Program-made: the position numbers and the translations under genes
Origin: Armatimonas rosea
GTDB lineage: Bacteria > Armatimonadota > Armatimonadia > Armatimonadales > Armatimonadaceae
DNA: 64,000 nucleotides
Assembly (NCBI RefSeq): GCF_014202505.1
Contig: NZ_JACHGW010000003.1
Location: forward strand, 620,001 to 684,000
Reading direction: 5' to 3'
Notes under the pieces: model-generated
The model's input: only the letters and a program-made list of their open reading frames with translations
The model's database searches: none
Told to the model about the DNA's origin: nothing
In this document: piece after piece, positions 7,958 to 16,630 of the stretch
Layout of the letters: each line of letters starts with the position of its first letter
How positions within the stretch are numbered: the first letter of the stretch is position 1

Positions 7958-9466
7958 ATGCGAAATCGTATCTCAGTCGTCGGAATCACCTGCTTGTTCT
8001 CGTTGTTGGGGCTCGGCGTGCTTGTGGGTTGTGGTGGCTCGGACTCTAGAGCTGGTGTAGGAACGTCGCGCAGTGCCAGCGTCGCCTTTACCATTCGCTG
8101 GCCCGAGCGGACGCGGCTTATCCCGCTTGCGGCACAGAGTATCAAGGTAGAGATTCGCGATAGCCAGGGGGCACTGCTCGGAGCTCCCAAGGTCGTCGCC
8201 CGCCCCGCATCGGGGAACACCAGCACCGTGGTCTTCAACGACCTGGAGGTTCAGACCGTCCAGGTGAAGGCCACGGCCTACCCCAACAGCGATGGAACCG
8301 GTGTGGCACAGGCGACCGGAACCGTTCCCCTCGTGCTCGTGGCGCGTCAGACCGCGGAGGCCACGGTCACGATGGACTCCACCATCTCTCGGGTGCAGCT
8401 GGGCTACGATGCCAGCCCCTTGGTAATCGGAGAGCCACGCACCCTGACTGCTCAGGCGCTCAACTCCTTGGATGAGACTGTCTTGGTAGACCCGTCGCTG
8501 TGGGAGTGGAGTAGCAGCAACTCTGTCGATTTTAACCTGGTTCCGTCGGCGGCAAGCGCGACGATCACCGCGGTGAATCCGGGGCGCGTGACGGTCTCCG
8601 TGCGGGAAAAAGAGTCCGGGAAGACGGTTGCCGTGGCGCTCCAGAACGGTCTCACCTTGGCCAACACCCGTATTGTTTTTGTCAGCCAAAGATATGGAGC
8701 GGCCGGGATCTATATCATGAACGCGGATGGCACGAACCAGACACGGCTTACGAACAACACGGTTCAGGAGCGATCTCCGATTTTCTCGCCGGATGGGAAG
8801 AGTATTGTCTATACCCGATATGACAATCCCACGGAGGGAGATCTCTACCTGATGAATGTTGATGGAACGGGAGCCAAAAACTTAACGAGTGGTCCAGGAA
8901 CAGACGCCGCGACGTGTTTCACCCCAGATGGAAGTAAAATCCTCTTCACCAACAGCCAGACAGGAGCAAGCACTATCTATAGTGTGAATATTGATGGAAG
9001 TGAGAAGCGACGCCTGACGGCATCGTCGGAGTTGGAATCGTCACCCGTTATCTCGCCAGACGGGGCTCAGATTGCATTTGTCAGGAGCTCTGAGCTCTGG
9101 ATCATGAATGTAGATGGCACGGGGCAGAAGAAACTGTCGAATGATCCATCGGGAAACGTCTCTGGGATTTCGTTTTCTCCAAATGGAAAGAGAATTATGT
9201 ATAACTTTTATAAAAATTTAAATACCTCTATTTGTATTATGAATTCGGATGGGACCGGGGTGACGCAGATATCTGCAAGCGGGCGCTACTCTCCACGCTT
9301 TTCTCCTGATGGAACAAAAATTGTCTTCCAGGCAAATGAGGGGTTTGGTGGGTTCAGCAACAACGACGAGATTGAGGTGATGAATGTTGATGGGAGCCAG
9401 GTGGTCCGCCTCACGACGGTGGATGGACACGACACAGCCCCCTCATGGTCTGGGTTTGTTTTCTGA
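7958..9466 (+). CDS. TolB-like beta-propeller lipoprotein
   Basis: 502 residues. A type II signal peptide ends in the lipobox LVGC (Cys about residue 25), so it is predicted to be lipid-anchored. After an Ig-like region (residues 60-230: SIKVEIRD, TVTMDSTIS, SVREKESG) come about six PD40/WD40-like repeats of the form IYIMNADGTNQTRLT, FSPDGKSIVYT, typical of TolB-type propellers. Function is likely binding, not catalysis. GGAGTGGGAG precedes the ATG. The 3' half (from about 8690) is clearly more AT-rich than the 5' half and the neighbours, most strongly at 9190-9240. Confidence 0.8.
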   Translation: MRNRISVVGITCLFSLLGLGVLVGCGGSDSRAGVGTSRSASVAFTIRWPERTRLIPLAAQSIKVEIRDSQGALLGAPKVVARPASGNTSTVVFNDLEVQTVQVKATAYPNSDGTGVAQATGTVPLVLVARQTAEATVTMDSTISRVQLGYDASPLVIGEPRTLTAQALNSLDETVLVDPSLWEWSSSNSVDFNLVPSAASATITAVNPGRVTVSVREKESGKTVAVALQNGLTLANTRIVFVSQRYGAAGIYIMNADGTNQTRLTNNTVQERSPIFSPDGKSIVYTRYDNPTEGDLYLMNVDGTGAKNLTSGPGTDAATCFTPDGSKILFTNSQTGASTIYSVNIDGSEKRRLTASSELESSPVISPDGAQIAFVRSSELWIMNVDGTGQKKLSNDPSGNVSGISFSPNGKRIMYNFYKNLNTSICIMNSDGTGVTQISASGRYSPRFSPDGTKIVFQANEGFGGFSNNDEIEVMNVDGSQVVRLTTVDGHDTAPSWSGFVF

Positions 9467-9515
9467 TCGGGTTGACTCCGCCGTTTAGGGGATGGCGTGG
9501 GGGTGGGCTCTCGGA

Positions 9516-9521
9516 TAGAAT
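9516..9521 (+). promoter_or_regulatory. Putative -10 box of the metal ATPase leader
   Basis: TAGAAT just upstream of the riboswitch-like RNA would start transcription near 9528, giving a leader of about 310 nt. No convincing -35 element is seen. Confidence 0.4.
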
Positions 9522-9523
9522 CT

Positions 9524-9653
9524 TCACAGATCAGGCGGCTTGTGGGTAGCTCCGATAAGTGCAGCCGGGCCTCTCTCTAAAACGAATGAGAGGCAGCAGG
9601 ACACCAAGCCCTGTGGGACTGACGATTACATCGTTACGTCTCACAGGGCTTTT
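9524..9653 (+). ncRNA. NiCo (czcD) riboswitch-like leader with expression-platform terminator
   Basis: Segments match, in order, the core I know from the Ni/Co-sensing NiCo riboswitch: TCAGGC (9531-9536), TGCAGCCGGGC (9560-9570), a stem CCTCTC/GAGAGG closing into GGCAGCAGG (9592-9600), and TGTGGGAC (9612-9619). The last segment is also the 5' strand of a terminator: 9607-9619 pairs with 9638-9650 (one G-U), an inner 7-bp stem caps it, and TTTT follows. Metal binding would hold the segment in the aptamer and prevent termination, so transcription should turn on with metal. The gene downstream is a P1B metal ATPase, as expected. Covariance search not run. Confidence 0.75.
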
Positions 9654-9659
9654 GCGTTG

Positions 9660-9826
9660 TGCCCAGACGGTAAACGTCGGGCAAGCCAGCACGGAAATCG
9701 TGCGGCTATAGGGCGCTTCGCGCCGCCTCGCTTCGCTCGGAACAAGCCTGTACCGACGAGGGACGAGGAGGCGGCCAAAGGCCCGGGTACCCTCTGGGTG
9801 AGCGGGACGTTTACCGTCCACGCGAA
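9660..9826. repeat. Hairpin-capped intergenic element HCE-4
   Basis: The outer motifs GACGGTAAACGTC (near 9668) and GACGTTTACCGTC (near 9810) are exact reverse complements, and each also folds on itself. Inner hairpins include GCACG-GAAAT-CGTGC and GGGCGCTTCGCGCC. The segment at about 9718-9785 (TCGCTTCGCTCG...GACGAGGAGGCGGCCAAAGG) recurs with changes in HCE-6 at 20646-20700. The element lies between the riboswitch terminator and the ATPase gene, so it would be transcribed in the ATPase leader. Confidence 0.78.
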
Positions 9827-9835
9827 GGCCGGCTT

Positions 9836-11701
9836 GTGAGCAGAGAGAATATGCACGAGAAAACAACACGACTACAGCTCGGGATCGCGCTACTGGCGCT
9901 CACGGGGATCGCGCTCCACCTGGGGCTACGCTTCGGATTTCACGCCGCTTCGCTTCCTACCAACCTGCCACTCTTTGCGGTGCTGGCGCTCGGGGGCACT
10001 CCCTTGGTCTGGGAGCTCTTGCAGAAGCTCGCCCGGCGTGAGTTCGGCTCGGACTTGCTGGCGGGAATCTCCATCGTGACCTCGGTGCTGCTGGGGGAGT
10101 ATCTCGCCGGAGCGCTGGTTGTGCTGATGCTCTCGGGCGGCGAGGCGCTGGAGGCCTATGCGACAAAGAGCGCGTCGTCGGTTTTGCAAGCCCTCGCCAA
10201 GCGCATGCCGACCCTGGCGCAGCGCAAGGTGGGCGAGCAACTCACCGAGGTGCCCTTGGCGGAGGTTGGGGTGGGAGACACGCTCGTGGTCTTTCCCCAT
10301 GCCCTCTGCCCGGTCGATGGTACGGTGCTCGACGGTCACGGGGCTATGGACGAGTCCTACCTCACGGGGGAGCCGTACCAGGTCTCCAAGGCACCCGGGA
10401 CCACCGTGCTCTCGGGGGCGATCAATGGCGAGAGCGCGCTCACCATCCGCTGCGACAAGCCTGCCCAGGACTCGCGCTACGCCCGGATCATGCAGGTGAT
10501 GCGCGACTCCGAGCAGAACCGCCCCCAGCTCCGCCGGATCGCCGACAAGCTCGGGGCCTGGTACACGCCGCTTGCCGTCGGGATCGCACTGGTCGCCGGG
10601 CTCGTCACCCACGACCCCCTGCGCTTTCTTGCCGTGATGGTGATCGCCACGCCCTGCCCGCTGCTGATCGCCATCCCCATCGCTATCATCGGCTCTATCT
10701 CGCTGGCGGCGCGCAAGGGCATTATCATCAAAGACCCGTCGGTGCTGGAGAACCTGAGCACGTGTAAGGTCGCCCTCTTCGACAAGACCGGGACCCTCAC
10801 CTACGGCAAGCCCAGGCTCACCGAGCTCCTCACCGTGCCAGGCTTCGATAAAGACGAGCTCCTGACCCTGGTCGCCAGCCTGGAGCGCTACTCCAAGCAC
10901 CCGCTCTCCAGTGCGATTCTCGAGGCCGCCGAGGAGAAGACGCTCACCCTGCGAGACGCCAGCGAGGTGAGGGAGCTCCCTGGCGACGGGCTCCGTGCGG
11001 AGATCTCGGGGCGCAGTGTGCATGTCACCAGCCGCAAGAAGCTCACGACGCACTACCCCGATCAGGCCGCTGCCCTCCCGGAGGCGGTCGCGGGAATGGA
11101 GTGTGTCGTCCTTGTTGATAATCGCTACGCCGGGGCGCTGCGCTTCCGCGATGAGCCCCGGCCCGAGGGGGCGCACTTTATCCAGCACCTCGCGCCCCGC
11201 CACGGGATCAAGCGCGTCCTGCTGGTCTCCGGCGACCGTGCCAGCGAGGTGTCCTATCTTGCAGAAAAGGTCGGAATCACCGAGGTCTTCGCCAGCCAGA
11301 GCCCCGAGCAGAAGCTTGAGCTCGTCCGCGCCGAGACCAAGAAAGCCCCCACGGTGTTTATGGGCGATGGGATCAACGACGCGCCGGCACTCACCGCCGC
11401 GACAGTCGGGATCGCCTTTGGCAACAACTCTGAGATCACCGGAGAGGCCGCCGATGCCGTGATCCTCGATAGCTCGCTGGAGAAAGTGGATGTGCTGATG
11501 CATATCGGCCAGCGCATGCGCCGCATCGCCCTCCAGAGCGCGGTCGGCGGCATGGTTCTCAGTATTGTCGGCATGCTCCTCGGGGCCGCCGGGCTTCTCT
11601 CGCCCGTCACCGGCGCGGTCGCTCAGGAGATCATCGATGTCCTCGCCGTCCTCAACGCCCTCCGCGCCGCGCTCCCCCCCAAGGTGCTCTCGGATTATTA
11701 G
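9836..11701 (+). CDS. P1B-type heavy-metal ATPase (TPC motif)
   Basis: Membrane pump that exports transition metals by ATP hydrolysis; 621 residues. Motifs: DESYLTGEP actuator loop, metal-site helix with [10 protein letters not shown] (about residue 271), DKTGTLTYG phosphorylation site (about 316), GDGIND hinge (about 510), and KHPLSSAI in place of the usual HP locus. There is no N-terminal CxxC metal-binding domain. The TPC signature differs from CPC (Cu/Zn) and SPC (Co) pumps and resembles the P1B-5-like group associated with Ni/Fe/Co. The upstream NiCo-like riboswitch supports Ni or Co. GTG 9836 has AAGG upstream; ATG 9851 is the alternative start. Confidence 0.9.
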   Translation: MSRENMHEKTTRLQLGIALLALTGIALHLGLRFGFHAASLPTNLPLFAVLALGGTPLVWELLQKLARREFGSDLLAGISIVTSVLLGEYLAGALVVLMLSGGEALEAYATKSASSVLQALAKRMPTLAQRKVGEQLTEVPLAEVGVGDTLVVFPHALCPVDGTVLDGHGAMDESYLTGEPYQVSKAPGTTVLSGAINGESALTIRCDKPAQDSRYARIMQVMRDSEQNRPQLRRIADKLGAWYTPLAVGIALVAGLVTHDPLRFLAVMVIATPCPLLIAIPIAIIGSISLAARKGIIIKDPSVLENLSTCKVALFDKTGTLTYGKPRLTELLTVPGFDKDELLTLVASLERYSKHPLSSAILEAAEEKTLTLRDASEVRELPGDGLRAEISGRSVHVTSRKKLTTHYPDQAAALPEAVAGMECVVLVDNRYAGALRFRDEPRPEGAHFIQHLAPRHGIKRVLLVSGDRASEVSYLAEKVGITEVFASQSPEQKLELVRAETKKAPTVFMGDGINDAPALTAATVGIAFGNNSEITGEAADAVILDSSLEKVDVLMHIGQRMRRIALQSAVGGMVLSIVGMLLGAAGLLSPVTGAVAQEIIDVLAVLNALRAALPPKVLSDY

Positions 11702-11766
11702 CCCAATGAAATTGGGCGTGTGCAATGGCACGCAGTGCCATTGCACACGCCGATTTCCAATCGGCG
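11701..11766. repeat. Hairpin-capped intergenic element HCE-5 (minimal form)
   Basis: Three contiguous hairpins: 11701-11717 (stem GCCCAAT, loop GAA), 11718-11748 (perfect 14-bp stem, loop GCA) and 11749-11765 (stem GCCGATT, loop TCC). The left stem is identical to that of HCE-13 and the right one to HCE-1. It also fills the space between the ATPase stop and the fucosidase promoter. Confidence 0.82.
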
Positions 11767-11767
11767 G

Positions 11768-11773
11768 TAAAAT
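11768..11773 (+). promoter_or_regulatory. -10 box TAAAAT, leaderless start of GH29 gene
   Basis: TAAAAT ends five bases before the ATG at 11779, directly beyond element HCE-5. Confidence 0.6.
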
Positions 11774-11778
11774 GCGTC

Positions 11779-13644
11779 ATGAGCACCCGCAACGACCTGC
11801 CTGCGCCCTACGGCCCCACACCCAGCCCCCGCCAGCTCAAGTGGCACACGCTGGAGACCTACGCGTTTTTGCACTTTACGACTAATACCTTCACCGACAA
11901 AGAGTGGGGCTACGGCGACGAGAGCCCCAGCATCTTTAACCCGACCCAGTTCAGTGCCAAGCAGATTGTCAGCACGCTGAAGTCGGCGGGGCTGAAGGCC
12001 GCGATCCTGACCTGTAAGCACCACGATGGCTTCTGCCTCTGGCCAACCAAGACCACCAAGCACAATATCAGCGCGAGCCCCTACAAGAACGGCAAGGGCG
12101 ATATTGTCGGGGAGCTGGCGCGAGAGTGCCAGAAGCAGGGGCTGAAGTTCGGGGTCTACCTCTCGCCGTGGGACCGCAACAACGCGCTCTACGGCAGCCC
12201 GGAGTATGTCACGCGCATCTACCGCGAGCAGCTCCGCGAGCTTCTTACGTGGTATGGGCCGATCTTTGAGACCTGGCACGACGGCGCGAACGGCGGCGAT
12301 GGCTACTACGGTGGCAAGCGCGAGTCCCGGCAGATCGACCGGACGACCTACTACGACTGGCCGACCACGTGGCAGCTGATCCGGGAGCTCCAGCCCGATA
12401 CCTGTGTCTGGAGCGATATCGGCTGGGACGCCCGCTGGGTGGGGACGGAGCGTGGCTTTGCGGGCGACCCCTGCTGGCACACGATCACGATCGGCCCCAA
12501 AGACGGTGTCGGGCAGATGGACGAGAAAAAGCTGCTCTCGGGGATGCGCGACGGTAAGTCCTGGATTCCTGCCGAGGTGGACTTCTCGATCCGGCCCGGC
12601 TGGTTCTGGCACGAGGCGCAGAATAAGTCCGTGAAGAGCCCGACGCAGCTGATGACCCACTACCTAGAGTCGGTGGGGCGGGGGGCGTCGATGCTGCTCA
12701 ACATCCCCCCGGACCGTCGCGGCCTGGTCCACGAGATCGACGCTAGTAGCCTGAAGCTCTTTGGGGAGCACCTCAAGAAGACCTTCGCCAAGAACCTCGC
12801 TGTGGGCGCACGGCTCACGGCCTCCAACACGCGCCCCGGCTCCGACCCCAAGCACTTGCTAGATGGAAGTTGGGAGACAGCTTGGTACGTGGACGACAAC
12901 GTCCTCACGCCCGAGCTGATGCTGGAGCTCGGCCGCCCAAAGACGTTTAACATTATCAGGCTCCGGGAAGCCATCGCGCTGGGCCAGCGCATCGACGAAG
13001 CGGCAGTCGATTGCTGGCAAAACGGCGCTTGGGTGGAGGTGGCCAAGGCGCAGTCCATCGGCTCCTGTCGGCTCTGGCGCATCCCCACCACCACGACGGA
13101 TCGCGTGCGGATTCGCGTCATCAAGGCCGCCGCCTGTCCCGCCCTCTCGGACTTTGGGCTGTTCCTAGAGCCACCGATGCCCGCGTGGAGTGCCACGGAG
13201 CCCGCCAAGAGCACCTCACGTCTCCCCGCGACTGTCGCCGCGTGCTCCTTTGAGGCCGAGGGCGGCGGCGCGGCGGCCAATCTCCTCGATGGCAACCCTG
13301 CGACCCTCTGGCACACGCACAGCGTGGCTCGTGGTGAGAGCGGCCTGCCGCAGTGGGTCGTGCTGGATTTGGGCGCGAGTAAGAAGCTCACGGGCTTTAC
13401 CTACCTGCCCCGCCAAGACGGCACGGTGCACGGGATGGTGGACAAGTACGCGCTCCATGTCTCCCCCGACGGCAAGAGCTGGGGCGAGCCCGTGGTGCAG
13501 GGGGAGTTTGGCAACCTGCGCGCCAATCCCGTGGAGCAGACCGTGCGCTTCCCCATGCCGGTCACCGGCCGCTTTGTCAAGTTTGTCGCGCTCCATGCCC
13601 TGGAGAAAAACCACGCCGCGGTCGCGGAGCTGCGGGTGTTTTAA
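11779..13644 (+). CDS. Alpha-L-fucosidase (GH29) with two discoidin-like domains
   Basis: Retaining alpha-L-fucosidase; 621 residues. The catalytic TIM barrel covers residues 1 to about 340: the LHFTTNTFTDKEWGYGDE entry, KHHDGFCLWPTK with family His residues, YLSPWDRN, and ETWHDGANG whose Asp fits the nucleophile. Two F5/8 type C-like (CBM32-like) beta-sandwiches follow (about 360-485 and 490-621; LTASNTRPGSDPKHLLDG, NLLDGNPATLWHT, DLGASKKLTGFTYLPRQDG). No signal peptide; the leaderless promoter fixes the start at 11779. It therefore probably acts inside the cell on imported fucosides. It ends four bases inside the converging TolC gene. Confidence 0.9.
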   Translation: MSTRNDLPAPYGPTPSPRQLKWHTLETYAFLHFTTNTFTDKEWGYGDESPSIFNPTQFSAKQIVSTLKSAGLKAAILTCKHHDGFCLWPTKTTKHNISASPYKNGKGDIVGELARECQKQGLKFGVYLSPWDRNNALYGSPEYVTRIYREQLRELLTWYGPIFETWHDGANGGDGYYGGKRESRQIDRTTYYDWPTTWQLIRELQPDTCVWSDIGWDARWVGTERGFAGDPCWHTITIGPKDGVGQMDEKKLLSGMRDGKSWIPAEVDFSIRPGWFWHEAQNKSVKSPTQLMTHYLESVGRGASMLLNIPPDRRGLVHEIDASSLKLFGEHLKKTFAKNLAVGARLTASNTRPGSDPKHLLDGSWETAWYVDDNVLTPELMLELGRPKTFNIIRLREAIALGQRIDEAAVDCWQNGAWVEVAKAQSIGSCRLWRIPTTTTDRVRIRVIKAAACPALSDFGLFLEPPMPAWSATEPAKSTSRLPATVAACSFEAEGGGAAANLLDGNPATLWHTHSVARGESGLPQWVVLDLGASKKLTGFTYLPRQDGTVHGMVDKYALHVSPDGKSWGEPVVQGEFGNLRANPVEQTVRFPMPVTGRFVKFVALHALEKNHAAVAELRVF

Positions 13645-15011
13645 GGCACTGCCCAGCGGAGCCTGGCGAGGGCGATCAGTAGGTCGTAGCGGGCGTTGAT
13701 GTGGTTGACCTCGGCCTGCACCAGGGTTGCCTGGGCATCGCTGACCGAGAGCTGCGTATCAATTCCCGTGGAGAGCCGGACCTGCGCGATCCGGAGCGCC
13801 TCGCGGGCCTGCTCGACCGTCTTGGCGGTGCTCTGGAGCCGTCCTTGGGCATCCTCCACCGAGAGACACGCCTGCTCCACCTCCTTGGCGATCCCTGTCT
13901 CGTACTCCGTGCGCTGGGACGCCGCCGAGCGCAGGTCGGAGTGGGCACTGGTGCGCTGCGAGCGCGTCGTGCCACCGTCACTGAGGGGAATCGAGAGGTT
14001 TAGCGAGAGCGTGGCGGCATCCTTGGGGGTGAAGGCATTGGCGGGGCTGGGGTTGTAGCTCCCACTCAGGCGCGCCGAGAGCGAAGGAGTCGTGCCGCGC
14101 TTGGCATAGCGCAGGTTGAGGTTGGCTTTCTCCTGGTTGAGCTGGGCCTGCCTTGCCTCGGGGCGCTTCTCCAGCGCGATTTTGAGAAGCGCGGCACGCT
14201 CTAGCGGGGGGACGCTCGGTGGGGCGCCGGGGCTCTCGGGGGCGAGTGCTGCGGTGGGAGGGAGCCCTAGGGTGTTGGCGAGGTTGGTGCGTGCAACCGA
14301 GGCCTGGTTCTGGGCAGTGAGTAGCGACTGCTGCTGGTTGGCGAGCTGGGTCTCAGCGCGGAGGACATCGAAGCCCGCCGCGCTTCCGGCTCTCTCTTTC
14401 TCCTGCGAGACCCGCAGCGACTCGGTGCTACTGGCGATCGCCGCGCTCTGCACCCGGACGTACTCTTGCGCACGGAGCAGCTCGTAGAAGTCACTCTGAA
14501 CCGTGAAGACCAGCTCGCGAACCACTTTTTCTTCCTCAAGCTGCTGAATGGCTTCGTCGGTGCTGCCCATGCGGATCAGTGTCTTTTGGATTCCCCAAGC
14601 ATCGAGCTGCTGTGTCAGCGAGAGCCCGAGGCTGGTCTGGTTGAGACTACCCCCACCGAGATTGAATGTCGTGGGGCTGTCTGTGGTGGGCGCGGGCTCG
14701 GCGCGGGTGAGCTGGACCGAGCCCGCACCGGGCGGGGAGCCCTGGAGCCCCACGGGGAACGGATTGCCACTGCCCGAGCCGCTTCCACTGCCGCCGCCGC
14801 TACTATTGGCGAGCGCGGTCGAGAGGCGGGTGTAGGATGCGGTCGCGCTGGCTTGCGGGCGAAGCTGGGCGCGCTGCTGCTCGACACTCTCACGGCTGCG
14901 CTGGTGGCGCTCACGGGCCTGCTGGAGCCTGGGCGAGCGCTCCAGCGCGATCTGAATCGCTTGCTCCACGGTGCGAATGGGGGCTTCTTGGAAGATAACA
15001 ATCGCTATCAA
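13641..15011 (-). CDS. TolC-family outer membrane efflux protein
   Basis: Outer-membrane channel of a tripartite export system; about 456 residues with two repeated OEP halves (RTVEQAIQIALERSPRLQQAR and ISVPLSDGG...), long helical segments (QLANQQQSLLTAQNQASVARTNLANTLGL), and SVEDAQGRL...ARYDLLIALARLRWA at the end. The best start is TTG at 15011: it overlaps the upstream stop as TTGA and has GGAAAGAG upstream. The resulting N-terminus, MIAIVIFQEAPIRTV, is too short for a normal signal peptide, which is odd for an exported barrel. Last gene of the efflux operon. Confidence 0.88.
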   Translation of the reverse strand: MIAIVIFQEAPIRTVEQAIQIALERSPRLQQARERHQRSRESVEQQRAQLRPQASATASYTRLSTALANSSGGGSGSGSGSGNPFPVGLQGSPPGAGSVQLTRAEPAPTTDSPTTFNLGGGSLNQTSLGLSLTQQLDAWGIQKTLIRMGSTDEAIQQLEEEKVVRELVFTVQSDFYELLRAQEYVRVQSAAIASSTESLRVSQEKERAGSAAGFDVLRAETQLANQQQSLLTAQNQASVARTNLANTLGLPPTAALAPESPGAPPSVPPLERAALLKIALEKRPEARQAQLNQEKANLNLRYAKRGTTPSLSARLSGSYNPSPANAFTPKDAATLSLNLSIPLSDGGTTRSQRTSAHSDLRSAASQRTEYETGIAKEVEQACLSVEDAQGRLQSTAKTVEQAREALRIAQVRLSTGIDTQLSVSDAQATLVQAEVNHINARYDLLIALARLRWAVP

Positions 15012-16630
15012 TGGCTCTTTCCTCTCGCGATCACGTTTTGTCCCTCTTTGAGGCCGACTCCACCGAGGATCACCTGGTCGCTCTCGCTCAGACCCTCGCG
15101 GATGGGGAGGAGCTGGGCGCTGGCGGCACCGACCTTGACCGTGCGCTTGACCACTTTCCCTTGCTCGATCACGAGGACCGTGGACGAGTCCCCGAGCGTG
15201 GTTACTGCGGCGACGGGGACGACAAGCTGCTCCTTGCCCGCCTCGACAATCAGGTTCACCGAGAGGGTCTGGCCGGGGCGAATCCACGCGGGGGGAGCGA
15301 CCGGGGTCAGGCGCACCTCGATCGTCCCCCGGTCGGTGTCCACCTGCGTGCCCACTTCGGAGACGCGGGCGGTGAAGCGCTGGCCGGGGAAGGCATCGCT
15401 GGTCACCTCAGCCTCCTGGCCGACCTTGAGCCGCCCTAGGTTTACCTCGTCCACATCGATCTTGATCTCGGGCTTCTGGATGCGGGTGAGCTTGAGCAGG
15501 GCGCTGGTGGGGCTGATAATACCGCCCTCCTCGGTGAGGATCTGGGTCACGGTGCCCTCAAACGGTGCGAGTAGGCGAGACTCCTGCAGGCGCTTCTCGG
15601 AAAGGAGGATGCCTTGCTGAGACTCATCGAGCCGCTGGCGGGCTGTCGCCTCCGCGCGCTGGGCTTCGTCGAGGCGCGCTTCTGCAACCGCGACATCCTC
15701 GGGGCGTGGGCTGGCAAGCAATGAGCGAATCTGGGCCTGGCCGGACTGTGTTGCACCGGTGCGGCTTGCCTGCGCCGACACCACTTCGGCGCTTGCGGCA
15801 CGGACATCGGCCTCGGCGGCGGCGACATCGGCCTCGCTCTGGCGGAGCTGCTCGGGGCGGGTGCCGCTCTTAAGCTGCCGTAGCCGTGCACGGTGGCTCT
15901 CCAGGGTCTGCTCGGCGACCGCGAGCTGGGTCTGGGCCAGCTCTGCCTGGTTGCGTGGGATCGCTCGTGCCGCGAGAAGCTCGCTCTGGCGCTCGCTATC
16001 GCGCTTGGCCTGAGTGAGATTAGCCTCGCTCTGGCGCACCTGGGCCTCCGCTTGCTCAAGCTCCTCAACCCGGCTGCCTGCCTTGAGCTCGGCGAGGCGC
16101 TGCTGGGCCGCGAGGAGCTTCTGCTGCGCTCCCGCAAGCCGGGACTTGCTACTGGCGACCTTCGTCTCCGCGACCGCGATACTCTGCGTCACCTCAGCCC
16201 GCAGGCGCGTGATGTCATCGGTGAGGGGGCCGCGTCTTGCCTGCCGGAGCTGTGCCTCGGCGGTGCGGACACTGCTCTGCGCCTGGGCAAGCTGCTCCTG
16301 AAGCGTGCGCCGCTGGGACTCACTCTGGGCACGCTGCGCCTCCAGCACCTGGTTGTCGAGCTGCGCGAGGAGCTGGCCCTTTCGGACGCGCTGGCCCTCT
16401 TTCACAAAGAGCCCGATCACGCGTCCCCCCGTGGCCGCGCCGACACTGGTCTCGACCTCGCCGCGGAGCCGCCCCGACGCCGAGAGGCTCTCCACGACCA
16501 GCTTGCGCTGGGGGATGACCACCTCGACAGCCTGCGGCTTGTTCTGCGCGAGCAGGGCACCGCCGCCGAGAACGCCCACTCCGAGTAGGGCAAGGGCACC
16601 CCGGCTGAGCAGGGCATAGTTTCGTTTCAT
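15008..16630 (-). CDS. HlyD-family periplasmic adaptor (MacA-like)
   Basis: Membrane-fusion subunit linking the ABC transporter to TolC; 540 residues, longer than typical MacA (about 370) because of an extended coiled-coil hairpin (about residues 100-340, rich in A/Q/E/R heptads with LKAGSRVEELEQAEAQV and LKSGTRPEQLRQSEADV). An N-terminal anchor (ALLSRGALALLGVGVLGGGALLA) is followed by the lipoyl half GRVIGLFVKEGQRVRKGQLL, the second half APFEGTVTQILTEEGGIIS, and a beta-barrel/MPD part (VGQEAEVTSDAFPGQRF, VPVAAVTTLGDSSTVLV). Its ATG follows the ATPase stop directly (TAAATG). Confidence 0.9.
   Translation of the reverse strand: MKRNYALLSRGALALLGVGVLGGGALLAQNKPQAVEVVIPQRKLVVESLSASGRLRGEVETSVGAATGGRVIGLFVKEGQRVRKGQLLAQLDNQVLEAQRAQSESQRRTLQEQLAQAQSSVRTAEAQLRQARRGPLTDDITRLRAEVTQSIAVAETKVASSKSRLAGAQQKLLAAQQRLAELKAGSRVEELEQAEAQVRQSEANLTQAKRDSERQSELLAARAIPRNQAELAQTQLAVAEQTLESHRARLRQLKSGTRPEQLRQSEADVAAAEADVRAASAEVVSAQASRTGATQSGQAQIRSLLASPRPEDVAVAEARLDEAQRAEATARQRLDESQQGILLSEKRLQESRLLAPFEGTVTQILTEEGGIISPTSALLKLTRIQKPEIKIDVDEVNLGRLKVGQEAEVTSDAFPGQRFTARVSEVGTQVDTDRGTIEVRLTPVAPPAWIRPGQTLSVNLIVEAGKEQLVVPVAAVTTLGDSSTVLVIEQGKVVKRTVKVGAASAQLLPIREGLSESDQVILGGVGLKEGQNVIARGKSH

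Noticed and set aside
9524-9653. Cobalamin or manganese (yybP-ykoY) riboswitch upstream of the ATPase
   Set aside because: The AGCAGGACACC segment is only loosely like a B12 box and the RNA is too short for a cobalamin riboswitch; the manganese-class core is absent. The NiCo core fits much better.
9531-9869. Two opposing 99- and 112-codon frames in the riboswitch/HCE-4 region
   Set aside because: Both run through structured RNA and palindromes, and show no protein-like composition or ribosome site.
9926-11746. Long antisense frame (606 codons) opposite the metal ATPase
   Set aside because: A shadow of the ATPase reading frame; low-complexity G/A/R/E content and no domain.
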